Shown here piece after piece: positions 23,503 to 34,616 of a stretch of 64,000 bases of DNA. The notes below the pieces were generated by a model that did no database searches, had not been told where the DNA came from, and worked only from the letters and a program-made list of their open reading frames with translations. A program made the position numbers and the translations under genes. The stretch is from Cryptomeria japonica (Eukaryota; Streptophyta; Pinopsida; Cupressales; Cupressaceae), in contig NC_081406.1 in assembly GCF_030272615.1 (NCBI RefSeq), positions 244,707,218 through 244,771,217 of the forward strand. Reading direction: 5' to 3'. Position 1 is the first letter of the stretch; every line of letters begins with the position of its first letter.

Positions 23503-24302
23503 TGATGCAGCCATAACCGGTAAAAACCCTCAAAAGAGTCAACTAGCTTATGCAACAAGAGAGACACAATGAAAGTAGTAAGAAAACATAACAAATTCAC
23601 ATAAACATATCAAGTTACAACCTTAGAACTTCTGTAAATCTTCACATTATCATCAAAGAACATCTGATAGTTAATAGGTTACATGCAGGCTTCAAGTCAG
23701 ATACAATCCAACTGGGACTTTAAGAATCAACCGGATAAGAACATGTGAATCTCAGTCCTTATTCTCGGATCTACTTCCTCTTCCTCTACAAATGATTACA
23801 TAACATCATATTTATACCCACCGGAACATATCTGGATCGATCTTAAAAGATTACATTCACCAATGTAGGAAAATGAAACATGTAATTAGGTTGGCCCTAA
23901 GACTTAAGAAATCTTTTTAGAAAATGACAACCAAGTGATGCAGTTCAATAGGAAGGTCGGCCACACACCAAAGAAGATTAGACAAGACCCAAGATGGATC
24001 CACACGCCAAGAATCACACCGATAATGAAGGAAAACCAACTGGTAAGAACAAGAATTGTCCCGAGAACCCAGAAACAACCAATCGGAAGCAATAACTGAT
24101 TGGAGAAGAACCCAAATGAACTAGAAATATGGAATCAACCACATGAAACTGCCAAGAAACTACAAACAAGATCTGCCATGAAGAACAAGCAACTACCAGT
24201 ACATACCAATAAGAATACTGAAACTACACAAGAACTAAACAAGAAAGGAAATGTTTTTGGTTGATGGAAGATTGCTTATTGATCGGGGATGCTCCTGCAC
24301 CA
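23503..24302 (-). repeat. 3' LTR of element T
   Basis: An 800-base LTR starting tgatgcagcc and ending ctgcacca on the plus strand; its inner end has mutated from ctgcatca. It aligns with 26437-27259, including the shared 'accggtaaaaaccctcaaaa' start. Confidence 0.92.
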
Positions 24303-25007
24303 GAAAACCTAGGTAGAAAAATATGTTCCATGAGAGGCATCTCATGAACATCTAAAAGGATTTGGAATGAAGATCCCATGCACATTTATGATCCAAACAT
24401 CTTCTTTATCTCTCTTCTATATCTCTCCCGGTGCTTCAACCGGCTTCTCTAACCTATGACTCTCTTTATTTCTCTTTCTTTGCTTCAGATATGCACATTG
24501 CCTTTGTTTCTACGATTCTAATTTGGTTATGCCAAAAATTTGTATCCGGTTTGTTACCATCATCTCCCTGTCATCTGGTTCCATCTGTCCATCAGACTCA
24601 TTTGTCAAATCCTTCTGTCAACTCATGCCACCCTCCGATATAATCTCTGCAGTTGGTTCTATTAGATCTTTCTTTAAAACCTCTGGTATAACCTCTGCAA
24701 CCGGTTTTGTCAAACCTTCTGGTATAACCTATACCACCTGTTCCTCCAAACCTTCTGGTACAACCTCTGCCACCGATTTCCTACAACTTTTCTCAGAACT
24801 GAGATTCTTCACCTCCTTCTCCTTCAAAGAAATCAATGTGAACTTTTTCCCATTTTTTTCAATAGTAACTAGGTTTCTTCTACAGTCATAAAAAGCTCCT
24901 ATATCATTCTACCAAGGTTTTCCTAACAAGACATGACAAACATTCATTGACACAATATCACATTAAACTTCATCTCTGAAAGGCCCAATATTGAAACTCA
25001 TAGAACA
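24303..25007 (-). other. Degenerate repetitive tail of element T after the protease
   Basis: On the minus strand, after a 'CHVLLGKPW'-like remnant near 24930, the sequence holds several diverged copies of a P-E-G/V-L…A-E-V-I-type repeat (about 24620-24790; on the plus strand seen as recurring 'ccttctggtataacctctgc'). Stops interrupt it. Where an autonomous element would carry RT there is only this spacer. Confidence 0.5.
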
Positions 25008-26246
25008 CTACTCCTTTATCTCTACCTTCTGATCATCTTGAAACCAACTCACCTCATAAGGAAAAGGATGCTCAAGCCTCTTCAAACCAAGCTTCTCAAC
25101 CTTCTCCTCAGATACTAAATTATCAATACTTCCACTATCTACAATGACCTTGCAACACTTACCACTCGATTTGCATATAGTTCGAAAAAGACTCCTCCTT
25201 TGAGTAGATCCGGTATCCTTTCTTCCGAACACAAGAGATTCTCCTTGCTCTGGTGCACAGTCAGATCTGGTACCATCTGGTTCTTCACTTGCCACACAAC
25301 TTCTTGTCATTCCTTGCTTACATTCATAGGATCTATATCCGGTTTCTCCACACTTGAAATATTTGCCAAGGAATTCTCTATTGGTACTGCTGCTACCCTT
25401 CCTTGGTGTCTTTTGTTTCGGTTCTTTACTCCACTTAGGTTTTGAATCCTCTTCTTCAACCGGTTTCTTCATACTATCAGTCATATTGAATTTCTCCTTT
25501 CCCTTATTTGGTTGTCTTCTTCTCACCTTCTCCTTGGCCTTCAAAGCATATTGGTAAGCTTCTTCAACTGTTGAAACCTTCAACATACTCATCTCATCTT
25601 GAATGTTAAAAGCAAGTCCATTGATATGCCTCGCCACCTTTTCTCTGTCAATCTCTTTATGTCTAGATCTGATTTGCACCTTGTAGAATTCCTCAATATA
25701 TTCCTTCATAGTCATGTTTCTTTGTTTCAGGTTCTGCAACTTCTTGAACAACTCCAGTTCATAGTCTCTCGGTATAAACATGGCCTTCAACCTTGCAACC
25801 ATTTGTCTCCACCGAATGATCTTCAATTCACCATTCTCCACTCTGTCTTTCTGCAACTCTTTCCACAACAAGGAAGCATGCCCTTTCAACTTGGTCTATG
25901 CCAACCGGACTCTCTGTGGGTCCTTGACATCTTCAAACTCAAAGTAGTCCTCCAACTCTCTGATCCAATCAATCAGATCCTCTGGGTTCAGCGTTCCGAA
26001 AAAGTTAGAAACCTCAAATTTATGCATTTTACTTACTTGTGCCACTGCTCTTAGGAATATTTCCTCTCTCTCATCTTCCGGTCCTTCAAATTCCTCAAGC
26101 TCTTCACCGGTTTCCTCATATTCATCCTCAGGATTAGGGTTTCTTCACAAACCAACCAAAGCATTCCAGATTTCATTCCTCACTTCATTCTTGAAGTCTT
26201 CGATCATCTTTTCTACCCTCCAGGGGTTTGTTCTCCTCGACGGCAT
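25008..26246 (-). pseudogene. gag-protease polyprotein of element T
   Basis: The start codon is the ATG at 26246-26244 ('MPSRRTNPWRVEKMIEDF'). The frame runs to 25008, about 410 codons, with two nonsense codons: TGA at 26145-26147 and TAG at 25896-25898. After an acidic N-terminal part comes the capsid domain ('ASLLWKELQKDRVENGEL', 'MTMKEYIEEFYKVQIRSR', 'INGLAFNIQDEMSML'). A basic linker and a CCHC-like knuckle follow ('YFKCGETGYRSYECKQ'; its first Cys and its His have both become Tyr). The protease site 'KVIVDSGSIDNLVSEEKVEK' keeps its catalytic Asp. No RT follows. Confidence 0.87.
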
Positions 26247-26425
26247 CTATCCTTCCACTTCAGCGAACTGCCTCAACTTGGTGATTTGACTATCGGTTTC
26301 AATTGCCTCCCCTCTGCGATCTATTGAACACACACACAGCCTACCTCCAATTGGTGATCTGTCCACCTCAAGGAATGCCTCAATGTTTGCAAACGATTCT
26401 TCCACCAATCGGTCCATAACTAACT

Positions 26426-26434
26426 CTGATACCA
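26426..26434 (-). other. Primer-binding site of element T (tRNA-iMet)
   Basis: The minus strand reads TGGTATCAGAG beginning two bases from the 5' LTR edge, the same site and the same two-base spacer (at) as in copia element C. Use of tRNA-iMet is common in copia and in several gypsy and TR-GAG lineages. Confidence 0.88.
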
Positions 26435-26436
26435 AT

Positions 26437-27259
26437 TGATACATCCATAACTGGTAAAAACCCTCAAAAGAGTCAACCGGCTTATGCAGCAAGAGAGACA
26501 CAATGAAAGCAATAAGAAAACATTAAAAAAATCACATAAACATATCAAGTTACAGCCTTAAAACTTTTGGAAATCATCCGACAATCTTTACATTATCATC
26601 AAAGAACATCTGGTAGTTAACCGGTTACATGCAGGCTTCAAGCGAGATACAATCCAACTAGGACTCTAAGAATCAACTGGATCACAACATGAAAATCTCA
26701 ATCCTTATTCTTAGTTCTACTTCCTTTGCCTCTACAAATGATTACATAACATCATATTTATACCCACTGGAACATATCTGGGTCAGCCTCAAAGGATTGC
26801 ATTCATCAATGCAGGAAAATGAAATGTGTAATTAGGTCGGCCCTAAGATTTAAGAAAGATTTTTGGAAAATGACAACCAAGTGATGTTGTTTAGCAGGAA
26901 GGTCGGCCACACACCAAAGAAAATTGGACAAGACCCAAGATGGATCCACACACCAAGAATCGCGTCGGTAATGAAGGAAAACCAACCTGTAAGCACAAGA
27001 ACTATCTTGGGAACCTAGAAACAACCAACTGGAAGTGATAAATGATCGGAGAAGAACCCAAATGAACTAGAAATCTGGAATCAACCACGTGAAACTACCA
27101 GGAAACTACAAACAAGATTTTCCATGAAGAACAAGCAACTACCAGTACATACTGGTAAGAATACTGAAACTGCACAAAAAACTAAACAAGAACAAAACTG
27201 AAAGGAAATGTTTTTGGTTGATGCAAGATTTCTCATTGACCGAGGATGCTCCTGCATCA
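26437..27259 (-). repeat. 5' LTR of element T
   Basis: An 823-base LTR ending ctgcatca at the outer edge, followed by the ccttt duplication (27260-27264). Its inner end tgatacat has drifted from tgatgcag. Confidence 0.92.
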
Positions 27260-27264
27260 CCTTT

Positions 27265-28870
27265 TGAGTCAAATCCTGCTCTTTATTTGGGGCAACCACC
27301 TTATCAAGGGTCTTTGGCATTGTAGTCTTCATAACAGTCTGTGGAGTCTGAGCTGCTATGGTAGAATAAATAGTAGGGTCCATGGGCCTCTTTTTTGATC
27401 TTGTATTGCCGGCCCTATTGTCCCCACTTGTCTGATTTATTCTACAAAAATTAGTCTCCTACCAATTAATAAAAGTTGTATCTCCCTATGGATGACTAGA
27501 GCCATCAAAAACCTATTGTTGCTCTAATGGTGTTGGCTCATTTTTTGCCACTAAGGCCTAAGAGAACTCACCATTCTAACATGCAACCTGATTATGTGGC
27601 TGATTGCATGGAGTACACCAATCTTGTTCTTGAGCCAATTTGTTCTGTGTTGGCACTAGTACTTTTGAGGTACTTGCAACTATGGGATTTACTCTATTCA
27701 AAGGCCTAGCATTTGTCCATTGGTTTTTCCCTTGGAAATTGGATCTTTGTTGCTGATAATTTTAAATTTTGGGTTGATTAGGCCTACTATTAGCCTACAA
27801 CAACTATCTCTTGATTGAAACTAGTTCATTCCCAAATCCTTGCATCCATTGGTCCATCTTCTAATCCATTTTTTCCTTTGAGGCTTGCAGTAAGGTCTAA
27901 AACTCCCTAATCTTTAAAGATAATGGAGTTGGTGCAGGTGTGAGTAAATGGTGTGTTGATGCAATTGGTGTTGGTGCTAAAATAGGCTATTGGGTAAGAG
28001 CCTCTAGAAATAAGGGCATTGGAGGCCTAGGAGACAACTTCCCAACCTGGATTAAGTAATTTTATGCCCTTATGGCAGTATCATATGCCTCTAGAAGATT
28101 ATCTCCTCCCATAGATTAAATCATAGTGGCAATGTCACTATTTAAAGCCTTAAGAAAATACAAAAAAGAATGGTTTGATGAATGCTTTATTAATGATGGG
28201 ATTCTATCCCATTTCTTCTGAAATCTATAATTAAAATCACCCATGAATTCATGGGGTGCTATTTTCATTGTAGTTAGTTGCTCCATGGGTGATAGATGGT
28301 CACTTTTGTCTTCAAAATGTTTGCACAATTTCTCCTCGAACTCATCTCAATTGTGAATGGAATTAGGAGCCAGTCCTGTGTACCACTGAAGGGCCTTTCC
28401 TTTGAATGAGGCAACAAGAAGCCTCACTGCAACGTTGTCTTCAGTGACATCAAACATAGTGTAGATGCTTGACACATCCTAGATGTGTTCCTTTGGGGAG
28501 GTAGATGTCTCTCTAGTAAAATATGGTAAAGCCTTCGGGGCTACTGCTAGAATGTTATCTTTTTGAGTTAGGACTAAGGGGTTTCCACCATTAAAGGTGA
28601 CAAAGGTATGTGCTCTAGGAACCTCCATGGAAAATAATGGTTTGTTGATATGGATGGCAGGGCTTTTAGGTTGTGTTAATCTTAAGAATGGTGGGGTAGA
28701 AAGAGATCTTAGGGATGTAGGTGATTCTCCTTGAGTTCCACTAACAAGTGACAATGAACGTCTACCCCCTCTTTTTCTAGAACTAGAACTTGAAAGCTCA
28801 AAGAATTGAAAATTACCTCTAAAAGATGCTTTGTTTTGAATTCTTGGTATGAAAGTGGCAACTGGTCATC
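27265..28870 (-). pseudogene. gag of element H
   Basis: Minus-strand segments give an N-terminal Ser/Arg-rich part ('LSSSSSRKRGGRRS', near 28790), 'TPPFLRLTQPKSPAIHINK', and a capsid-like domain at 28328-28116 ('LTTMKIAPHEFMGDFNYRFQ', 'NHSFLYFLKALNSDIATMI'). A Gln/Asn/Thr-rich region reaches the T insertion at 27264. Many stops and frame breaks are present. The domain assignment rests on the capsid segment. Confidence 0.65.
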
Positions 28871-28976
28871 ACCAAGAGCTGAATTTGATCCTCAAAGTTG
28901 CCAAGTGCTTGATTGATTGCCTCCAAAGGCTGGTTTTCTAAGAGCGGCACTGAATCCTTAGCATGAATGTCGAAAT

Positions 28977-28997
28977 GGGGTCCCACTAGTTGTGCCA
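28977..28997 (-). other. Probable primer-binding site of element H
   Basis: The minus strand begins TGGCACAACTAGTGGGACCC. It lies just upstream of the H gag and eight bases from a possible LTR edge (tgtcacaaaag at 29006). It closely resembles the site at 1304-1323. The priming tRNA was not identified. Confidence 0.5.
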
Positions 28998-29005
28998 AAA
29001 CCTAT

Positions 29006-29929
29006 TGTCACAAAAGTTCACCCACTTGATGAATAATCCTGGTCATCAACCTTGTACAACATGGAAATAACCTCCCAAGTGTGGGACTTGCAAAAGTGAG
29101 GTTGAGTCTCCAGAGAAGGTCGACTTCCTTTTCAATATGATGTAAGTGTTGAACCAACCCAAAACTGATAAATCTATTCTATTGGCTTGACAAGGAAAGG
29201 GGAGAAAGGGGGAATGCATTAAAGAAGGGAAATAAGGTTTGCACCCAGACTGAAATTGTGATCTTCCTACCTATGATTGCACAAAACATCAATAGAAACC
29301 ACCTAAAAAATGCATAGATTTCTATCCTAGTTAGCTTCCACAAGTATAAGTGAAGGTTAGGACTCTTATAAAAATTAATAGGAGTTGCACTTAGCTCATA
29401 GATGAATCTCTAAGAGTAGTTAACACAATCACACATACTCAGAAAACAGACAAGAATTCATTCAGATAATGAGGTAAAAGCATTCACAGATTATGAGAAT
29501 TGAAAGGGGGCAAAACATGCTAGTTCTATTAATATAGAGGCAAGGCAAAATTTTCAGTTACAGAGAGACATAAGAATTCTACAAGAGAAAAAGAAAGAAG
29601 AAGATCCTAATGAAAGATACAAAAATTGCCTTTATAGTTGAGGCATAACTCAAAAAAAGAAACGACAACTGGAAACCCTAACCCATATAGGGTTAGATTA
29701 CAAAACATTAGAAGGAAGATCAAATCAAAGAATGATCTGATGGTGTGTGAGTACAACCTGAGAAAAGGTCCATCATCTCAAAGAAAAGAAAAATATCCCT
29801 CCAGAAAGGGAAAATCCCTGGGAATGATGTGTCTGAGATGGTATTTGTAGGAGCAAAAAAAATTATTCTGCATTGAATGAGCATGGTAACATAAAAAAAA
29901 TCAGCCTGCAGGGTCGTGTCTAGAGTAAT
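29006..29929 (-). repeat. Probable 5' LTR region of element H (left part)
   Basis: By position this lies outside the primer-binding site of H, so it should be its 5' LTR starting at tgtcacaaaag. The other end is uncertain; one TGT…ACA candidate ends at about 31075. No second LTR remains in the window to test this, because H is truncated on the left. Confidence 0.35.
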
Positions 29930-30850
29930 GGCAAAAATCCTAGCGGTTGAAAGAAAAAGGGATCAAAGATCGGGCACCGACTGAGCACAAGGAATGTCTC
30001 AACCACTAGGTCGACAACCACCACTGCAAGAAAGATTTAAATTCTAACGACCACCGTAAATTTGAATTCTAGATGTCGATTAGAAGATCTCACATGTAAA
30101 TGGACGCACAAGATCTCGCCATATGTGCGCTAAAAGGTCCCAACGAAAGATTAAAACGTAGTCGTCTGATCAGATTTCAAGTGAAAAGGGGCGGTCAAGA
30201 TCACGCCACACAAATCATCAGATGAGAAAGCAAACCCCATAAGACACACAACCTATCAAAAGAACTCAACACTTGGCCAAGCGGGAAAAGGACCCACACC
30301 GAGTCCCTAGTACTAGCCCTAAAGGCCATGTCACCCACAAGTCTATGGAAGGGCCGCCATTGTGTGAGCCAAGTCATTGTCACTGAGCCCTCGCATAGAC
30401 AACAAAACACACTTGGGCGAGGCCTGAGAAGACCACCATGAGGGCCACGTCAGATTGTGTGTCCACTTGGAAGAGCTCGACACTCACCCAGGCGCAAAAG
30501 ATCATTCCATCAAGACCCGAGTAAAAGGTCAAAAACATCCACGCCACCTGAGGCCCACCGCATCCACGTCGGTATCAAACAAAGAGAGCTTGGTGAGCTT
30601 GACACTCGGGTAGGTCAAGAAATTCACTCCGTCTAGCCCCAAGCAACTGCCACGTCGGTGTCAACCTGTCCACTAGGGCACAGCAAAAGGAACTTGGCAC
30701 TCGCCCAGAGAGGGAATCTCATCTCGCTAAGTACCGAGCAATTGAAACATCACCACCATCCGCCAACTGGTAGGAACAAACAAAGAGACCGACCCGCCGC
30801 CGATAAAGGACCCTCTGGCCAGTCACCCTAAGTGACCTTGACTGGCTGAA
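29930..30850 (+). repeat. CpG-rich segment with imperfect ~100-200 bp repeats
   Basis: This stretch is far richer in G+C and CpG than its surroundings. A phrase of the type 'gagcttgacactcgcccaggcg-aaaag' recurs in diverged form near 30264, 30475, 30595 and 30690. 'ccacgtcgg' occurs near 30565 and 30650, with further CACG-containing words between. It may be an LTR promoter/enhancer section or an unrelated island. No protein domain was seen on either strand. Confidence 0.5.
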
Positions 30851-30866
30851 GAGATCAACTCAAATT

Positions 30867-30873
30867 TATAAAA
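30867..30873 (+). promoter_or_regulatory. TATA-box-like site downstream of the CpG-rich repeats
   Basis: tataaaa followed by gagg lies on the plus strand about 20 bases after the repeated CpG-rich segment. The following 200 bases carry 'aataacac' / 'gtgttatt' repeats (about 30890-31015). It could be a promoter of an unidentified plus-strand LTR, which would conflict with assigning this DNA to minus-strand H. Confidence 0.35.
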
Positions 30874-31170
30874 GAGGATTCCTCTAGATGAATAACACAC
30901 AGTGCAAACACAAGATGGCGAATAACACGATGTGTTATTTGTCAGAGATCGTTGGTATAACTGTTGGCACGGGTCAATAACCTTTGTGTTATTGACTTGT
31001 GCATAACCTTCGTGTTATGGAAACTTAAAGAAGAAGCAACTAACTCTACAAGGGTTGGCATAAAAAATGCTAACAACTATCATTTGCAAATCCTTTTCAG
31101 TTCAATAGCATTTAAAGTTAGTTAATTCTTGCAGGAATGTTTAAATTAGCATTTCATTCAATTAGTTTGT

Positions 31171-32770
31171 GTAGACACTTAAATTTGACTGATTAATTTA
31201 ATCAGATCAAATCTCCTAAGTCACTTGTATTAGTTGAATAATTCATGTTATTCAATTAAAATCAAGTATCCCTTTTGGTTATATTAATTAAATGAAGTCA
31301 TACCCCATAGCCAAATTAATTAACTAATCTCTTAATTAATTAACCCTTACCCCTTTCTCCTAATCCTTGAATTAATTAATCAAATTAATTAATTCTCACT
31401 TTTCCATGCCTTTATTTGAATTTGATTCAAATATTCCTTTTAGTCACATGTCTCCTAACTTCAACTACCCTTCTAACCTAACCCCTAGCCTGACCCATGG
31501 GTTCTAATCAACCCTATCCTTCCAACCAACCTTATCCTATCCTATCTTAACCTCCCCTCACATGTGTGTGCACACTCATGATTCCTTGATTTCCTTAATA
31601 TTAGGAAATTGAAGCCTATTTTGGGTGGCTTCCTCCCAAAATAGACATGTATCCTTGAGGACACATGTCAAGCCAAATCTTGACATTTGTCCCTCTAAGG
31701 GACACATGGTCTCCCTTGTTGAGCCACTGGAATATTAATCCACATGGCATTCTTAGGATTGCCACTTGTCCTCCATGAGGACAAGTGCTGCATTTTCAAG
31801 GCCCTTCATCTCCCTTCCTTTCCTATTTAATCCCTCCCTTTTCTAAGCTCTTCATCCACTTTTCATACAATCACATCATTATAATGCAACATTTCATCCA
31901 CTCTTAACATATCCATATTGTCATAATGAATTTCATCATCATATCCCATCATCTCATATCTTGAATCTAATTAGCCTAATCCCATATCATGGAGCACAAT
32001 CGAGCATGCGCTACGTCATTGAGCACACATCAGATCAAAGAACAATCAAATCAAGAGGATATTGGTTTGCTTTTATTTGTTGATATTTGATGTTTCTATT
32101 TTCCTCTTTAGCAACATTCTCAATCTTGAGGTGTTTGAGTGAATCTATTGTTAGCTTAGATTGCTTAGTTTAACTTTCAATCACTTGTATTTGCACACGA
32201 TTTCCTTCACACTGTTTGAATACAAATTTTCAAAGTAGTTCAATTCGTAATTGTATTTATATTATGGTTTTAATAGAAAGTGATAATGGTGATGGAAGTA
32301 GAGATCAGATAGAAGATTTATTGAGTTGATTCATGGGATTTAAAGGATTTAGTTTCATTATGATTGTTCTTTAGAATAGCATTTCAAATTCTTGCAAGCA
32401 TAAAGTAGATTTCCTTTTTAGCAAAGTAGAATAGAATTTTAATTTCATGTGTTGTAGATTAAATTTAATTTTATATATAGTTGTAAAATTCCATGAATTG
32501 ATCCCAATCAAGTTATGCCTAATTTAAGCTAAAATCACCAAATTTTCATTTTAAGATTAGTTAAACCACTTTAGTCTTGATTTTTGTCAGAATAGAATAG
32601 AGTTGTTGGCTTAGAACTTAGTCTTTAGAAGTAGCTCCAAAGAGATCCTGACGAAACATGACCAATGTGTGAATCGTTGTTTTCAGTGCAAAACCCCCCA
32701 ACTTGAATACATCCTTATCGTATACAGCTCTAGACACACCCAGTTCGATAATTAAGAGATTAAACGATGT
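31171..32770 (+). repeat. TGTAGACA-type LTR, plus strand, no internal region recognised
   Basis: The segment starts TGTAGACACTTAAATTTGA and carries TTAATTAA-rich tracts at 31300-31400, like the segments ending at 4223 and 50178. A TATA-like 'ctatttaat' lies at about 31834, within a pyrimidine-rich stretch. The right limit is not defined: the copia coding fragment S begins by about 32790. No start, RNA gene or domain was found inside. Confidence 0.45.
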
Positions 32771-32789
32771 CAGTTGTGACATCAATGGC

Positions 32790-34030
32790 CTCGCCCACCA
32801 CTAATGTTAATATTGATGAAAATTTGCAAGCTAATCAAAATAGTTTGGAAGATGTTGAAGAATAATCTGAATTAGAAGTTGTTGTAGTAGCTCCAAAAGA
32901 ACAAGAGACAACAAAGAAACCACTGGATTCTATGATAAAAACTCCTTCCAAGACACTTCTAAAGGGTCATCCTCAAGAAAAAATAATTGCAGACAAAGAT
33001 GTTGGGGTTCAAACTAGAAGAAGAGTTACTTTATCTATTGAACATTCAGATTTTTATTTATTATCACCAATATAGCCTTTAAAAACTATACTGAAGCCAA
33101 CAAGGATGAATGTTGTATCAAGGCCATGGAGGAAGAGTTAAATCAAATTAAAAATAACAAGACTTGGGAACTAGTCCTTAGGCCTAGAAACAAGAATGTT
33201 ATAGGAGAAAAATGGGTTTATAGAAACAAGTTGGATGAAAATGGTAAGGTTGTGAGAAACAAAGCTAGACTTGTTCGTAAAGGGTACTCTCAAGTTGAGG
33301 GTATTGAATTTGATGAGACTTTTGCACCTATGGCTAGGCTTGAAGCCATAAGAATATTTTTTTAGCTTTTTTCAGTGTATAAAAATTTCAAAATCTACCA
33401 AATGGTTTTTAAGAACATTTTTAAATGGGTATCTTGATGAAGAAATTTGCTTGGAACAACCTCAAGTTTTCTAATTCAAGGAGAGTTTTGATTATGTTTA
33501 TAAACTAAAAAAAGGCTTTATATGGTTTGAAGCAAGCTCCTAGAGCATGGTATTCTAGGTTGGATAAGCACCTATTGGCACAAGGGTTCACTAGAGGTGG
33601 TGCAAACAACAATTTATATGTTAGAATAGAAGGTGAGGATGTACTTGTTGTAGAAGTTTATGTAGATGATATTATATTTGGTTGCAACAAAGATGATATG
33701 CAAAAACTATTTTATAACCTCATGCAATCAAAATTTGAGATGTTTATGCTCAGGGAGTTATCCTTTTTTCTTGGGTTACAAATATCACAACTTGATAAAG
33801 GTATCTTCCTATCTCAAATTAAATATGCAAGAGAGATTCTTAAAAGGTTTCAAATGGATGAGTTTAGGTCAATGACTACGTCCATGATAACAGGGTGTAA
33901 ATTGGGCAAAGTTGATGACTCACCTGATGTTGATCAAACTAGCTATAGGTCTATGATAGGTAGTCTAATGTATCTTATAGCATCTCAACTTGATATTATG
34001 CAAGTAGTGGGCTTGGTAGAAAGATTTTAG
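32790..34030 (+). pseudogene. Pre-RT linker and reverse transcriptase of element S
   Basis: The linker includes '[20 protein letters not shown]' (about 32995-33055). RT begins '[16 protein letters not shown]' (33126) and continues with '[20 protein letters not shown]' and '[11 protein letters not shown]'. A stop and frame breaks occupy 33363-33526. The second open segment 33527-34030 has 'MKQAPRAWYSRLDKHLLAQG' and an intact catalytic 'VYVDDIIFG', then 'FFLGLQISQ' and 'SYRSMIGSLMYL'. Nonsense codons near 32864 and 33075 break the linker. Confidence 0.9.
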
Positions 34031-34614
34031 TCTTCTCCCAAAGAGTCTCATGTGAATGTAGTCAAGAGGACCTTTAGATATATTAAAGGAACATTAGAAT
34101 ATGGCTTATGGTACCCTAGAATAATTATTTTACTTTAACTGCCTATACTGACGTTGATTGGGCAAGGTGCCTTGATGATAGGAAAAACACTAGTGGTGCA
34201 ACCTTTTTCTTGGGTGATAGGTTTGTGGCTTGGTGTAGAAAAAAGAAAGAATTTGTGTGTCTATCAACAACAGAGGTAGAGTATATTGTTGCTACTTCAT
34301 GTTGTTCTAAATTTTTTTAGATGGTGTAAACTCTTTCAAACATGAAAGTAGGATTTTTTAAACTTGTTTCAATCTTGTGTGATAACACTAGTGCCATAAA
34401 CATTTATAAAAACCCTATTATGAACTCGAGAATTGAGCACATTGACATTAAATATCATTTCTTGAGAGAGAAATTGATAACCAATACAATTACCTTGCAT
34501 TATGTTGCCACTACAGACCAAGAAGAAAATATTTTCACTAAACCCTTAGCAAAGGAGGTTTTTGAGAGTTTGAGACGAAGATTGGGTGTCTTACGCTTCT
34601 CTTATGTCCACTAA
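34031..34614 (+). pseudogene. RNase H of element S
   Basis: After a frame break near 34030, 'GATFFLGDRFVAWCRKKKE' and 'LSTTEVEYIVATSC' (about 34196-34302) are readable. The open segment 34342-34614 carries 'LCDNTSAINIYKNPIMNSR', 'HIDIKYHFLREKL' and 'NIFTKPLAKEVFE'. The first Asp of DNTSA and the Glu of TEVEY are kept. A stop near 34318 divides the domain. Confidence 0.87.
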
Positions 34615-34616
34615 TC

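Larger units (their letters stand above)
23503..27259 (-). mobile_element. Element T: non-autonomous LTR element carrying only gag and protease
   Basis: T is 3757 bases on the minus strand. LTRs are 26437-27259 (5') and 23503-24302 (3'). The outer ends are perfect inverted repeats TGATGCAG…CTGCATCA, and the flanks carry ccttt duplications (23498-23502 and 27260-27264). It has a tRNA-iMet type primer-binding site. The internal region encodes gag, a zinc knuckle and a protease, then a low-complexity region, but no RT, RNase H or integrase. This architecture is known as TR-GAG (terminal-repeat retrotransposon with gag). It must have relied on enzymes from another element. Confidence 0.9.
4224..29005 (-). 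mobile_element. Element H: old Ty3/gypsy-like host element, split by insertions
   Basis: H is present as minus-strand pieces: gag at 27265-28870, linker plus protease at 22917-23497, RNase H at 21977-22916, and a downstream scrap at 4224-4352. T (23503-27259) and C (4353-21976) interrupt it, each flanked by a target duplication, so the pieces are collinear when both are excised. A primer-binding-like site lies at 28977-28997. Protease is followed by RNase H after about 500 bases, with no room for reverse transcriptase between them. Reverse transcriptase and integrase were not found anywhere in the H pieces. Confidence 0.65.

Noticed and set aside
24431-24891. Ser/Pro/Thr-rich plus-strand frames
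   Set aside because: They are the antisense of the repetitive tail of minus-strand element T.
25200-26054. Three hydrophobic plus-strand frames
   Set aside because: Complementary to the gag-protease coding region of element T, which has clear domain motifs.
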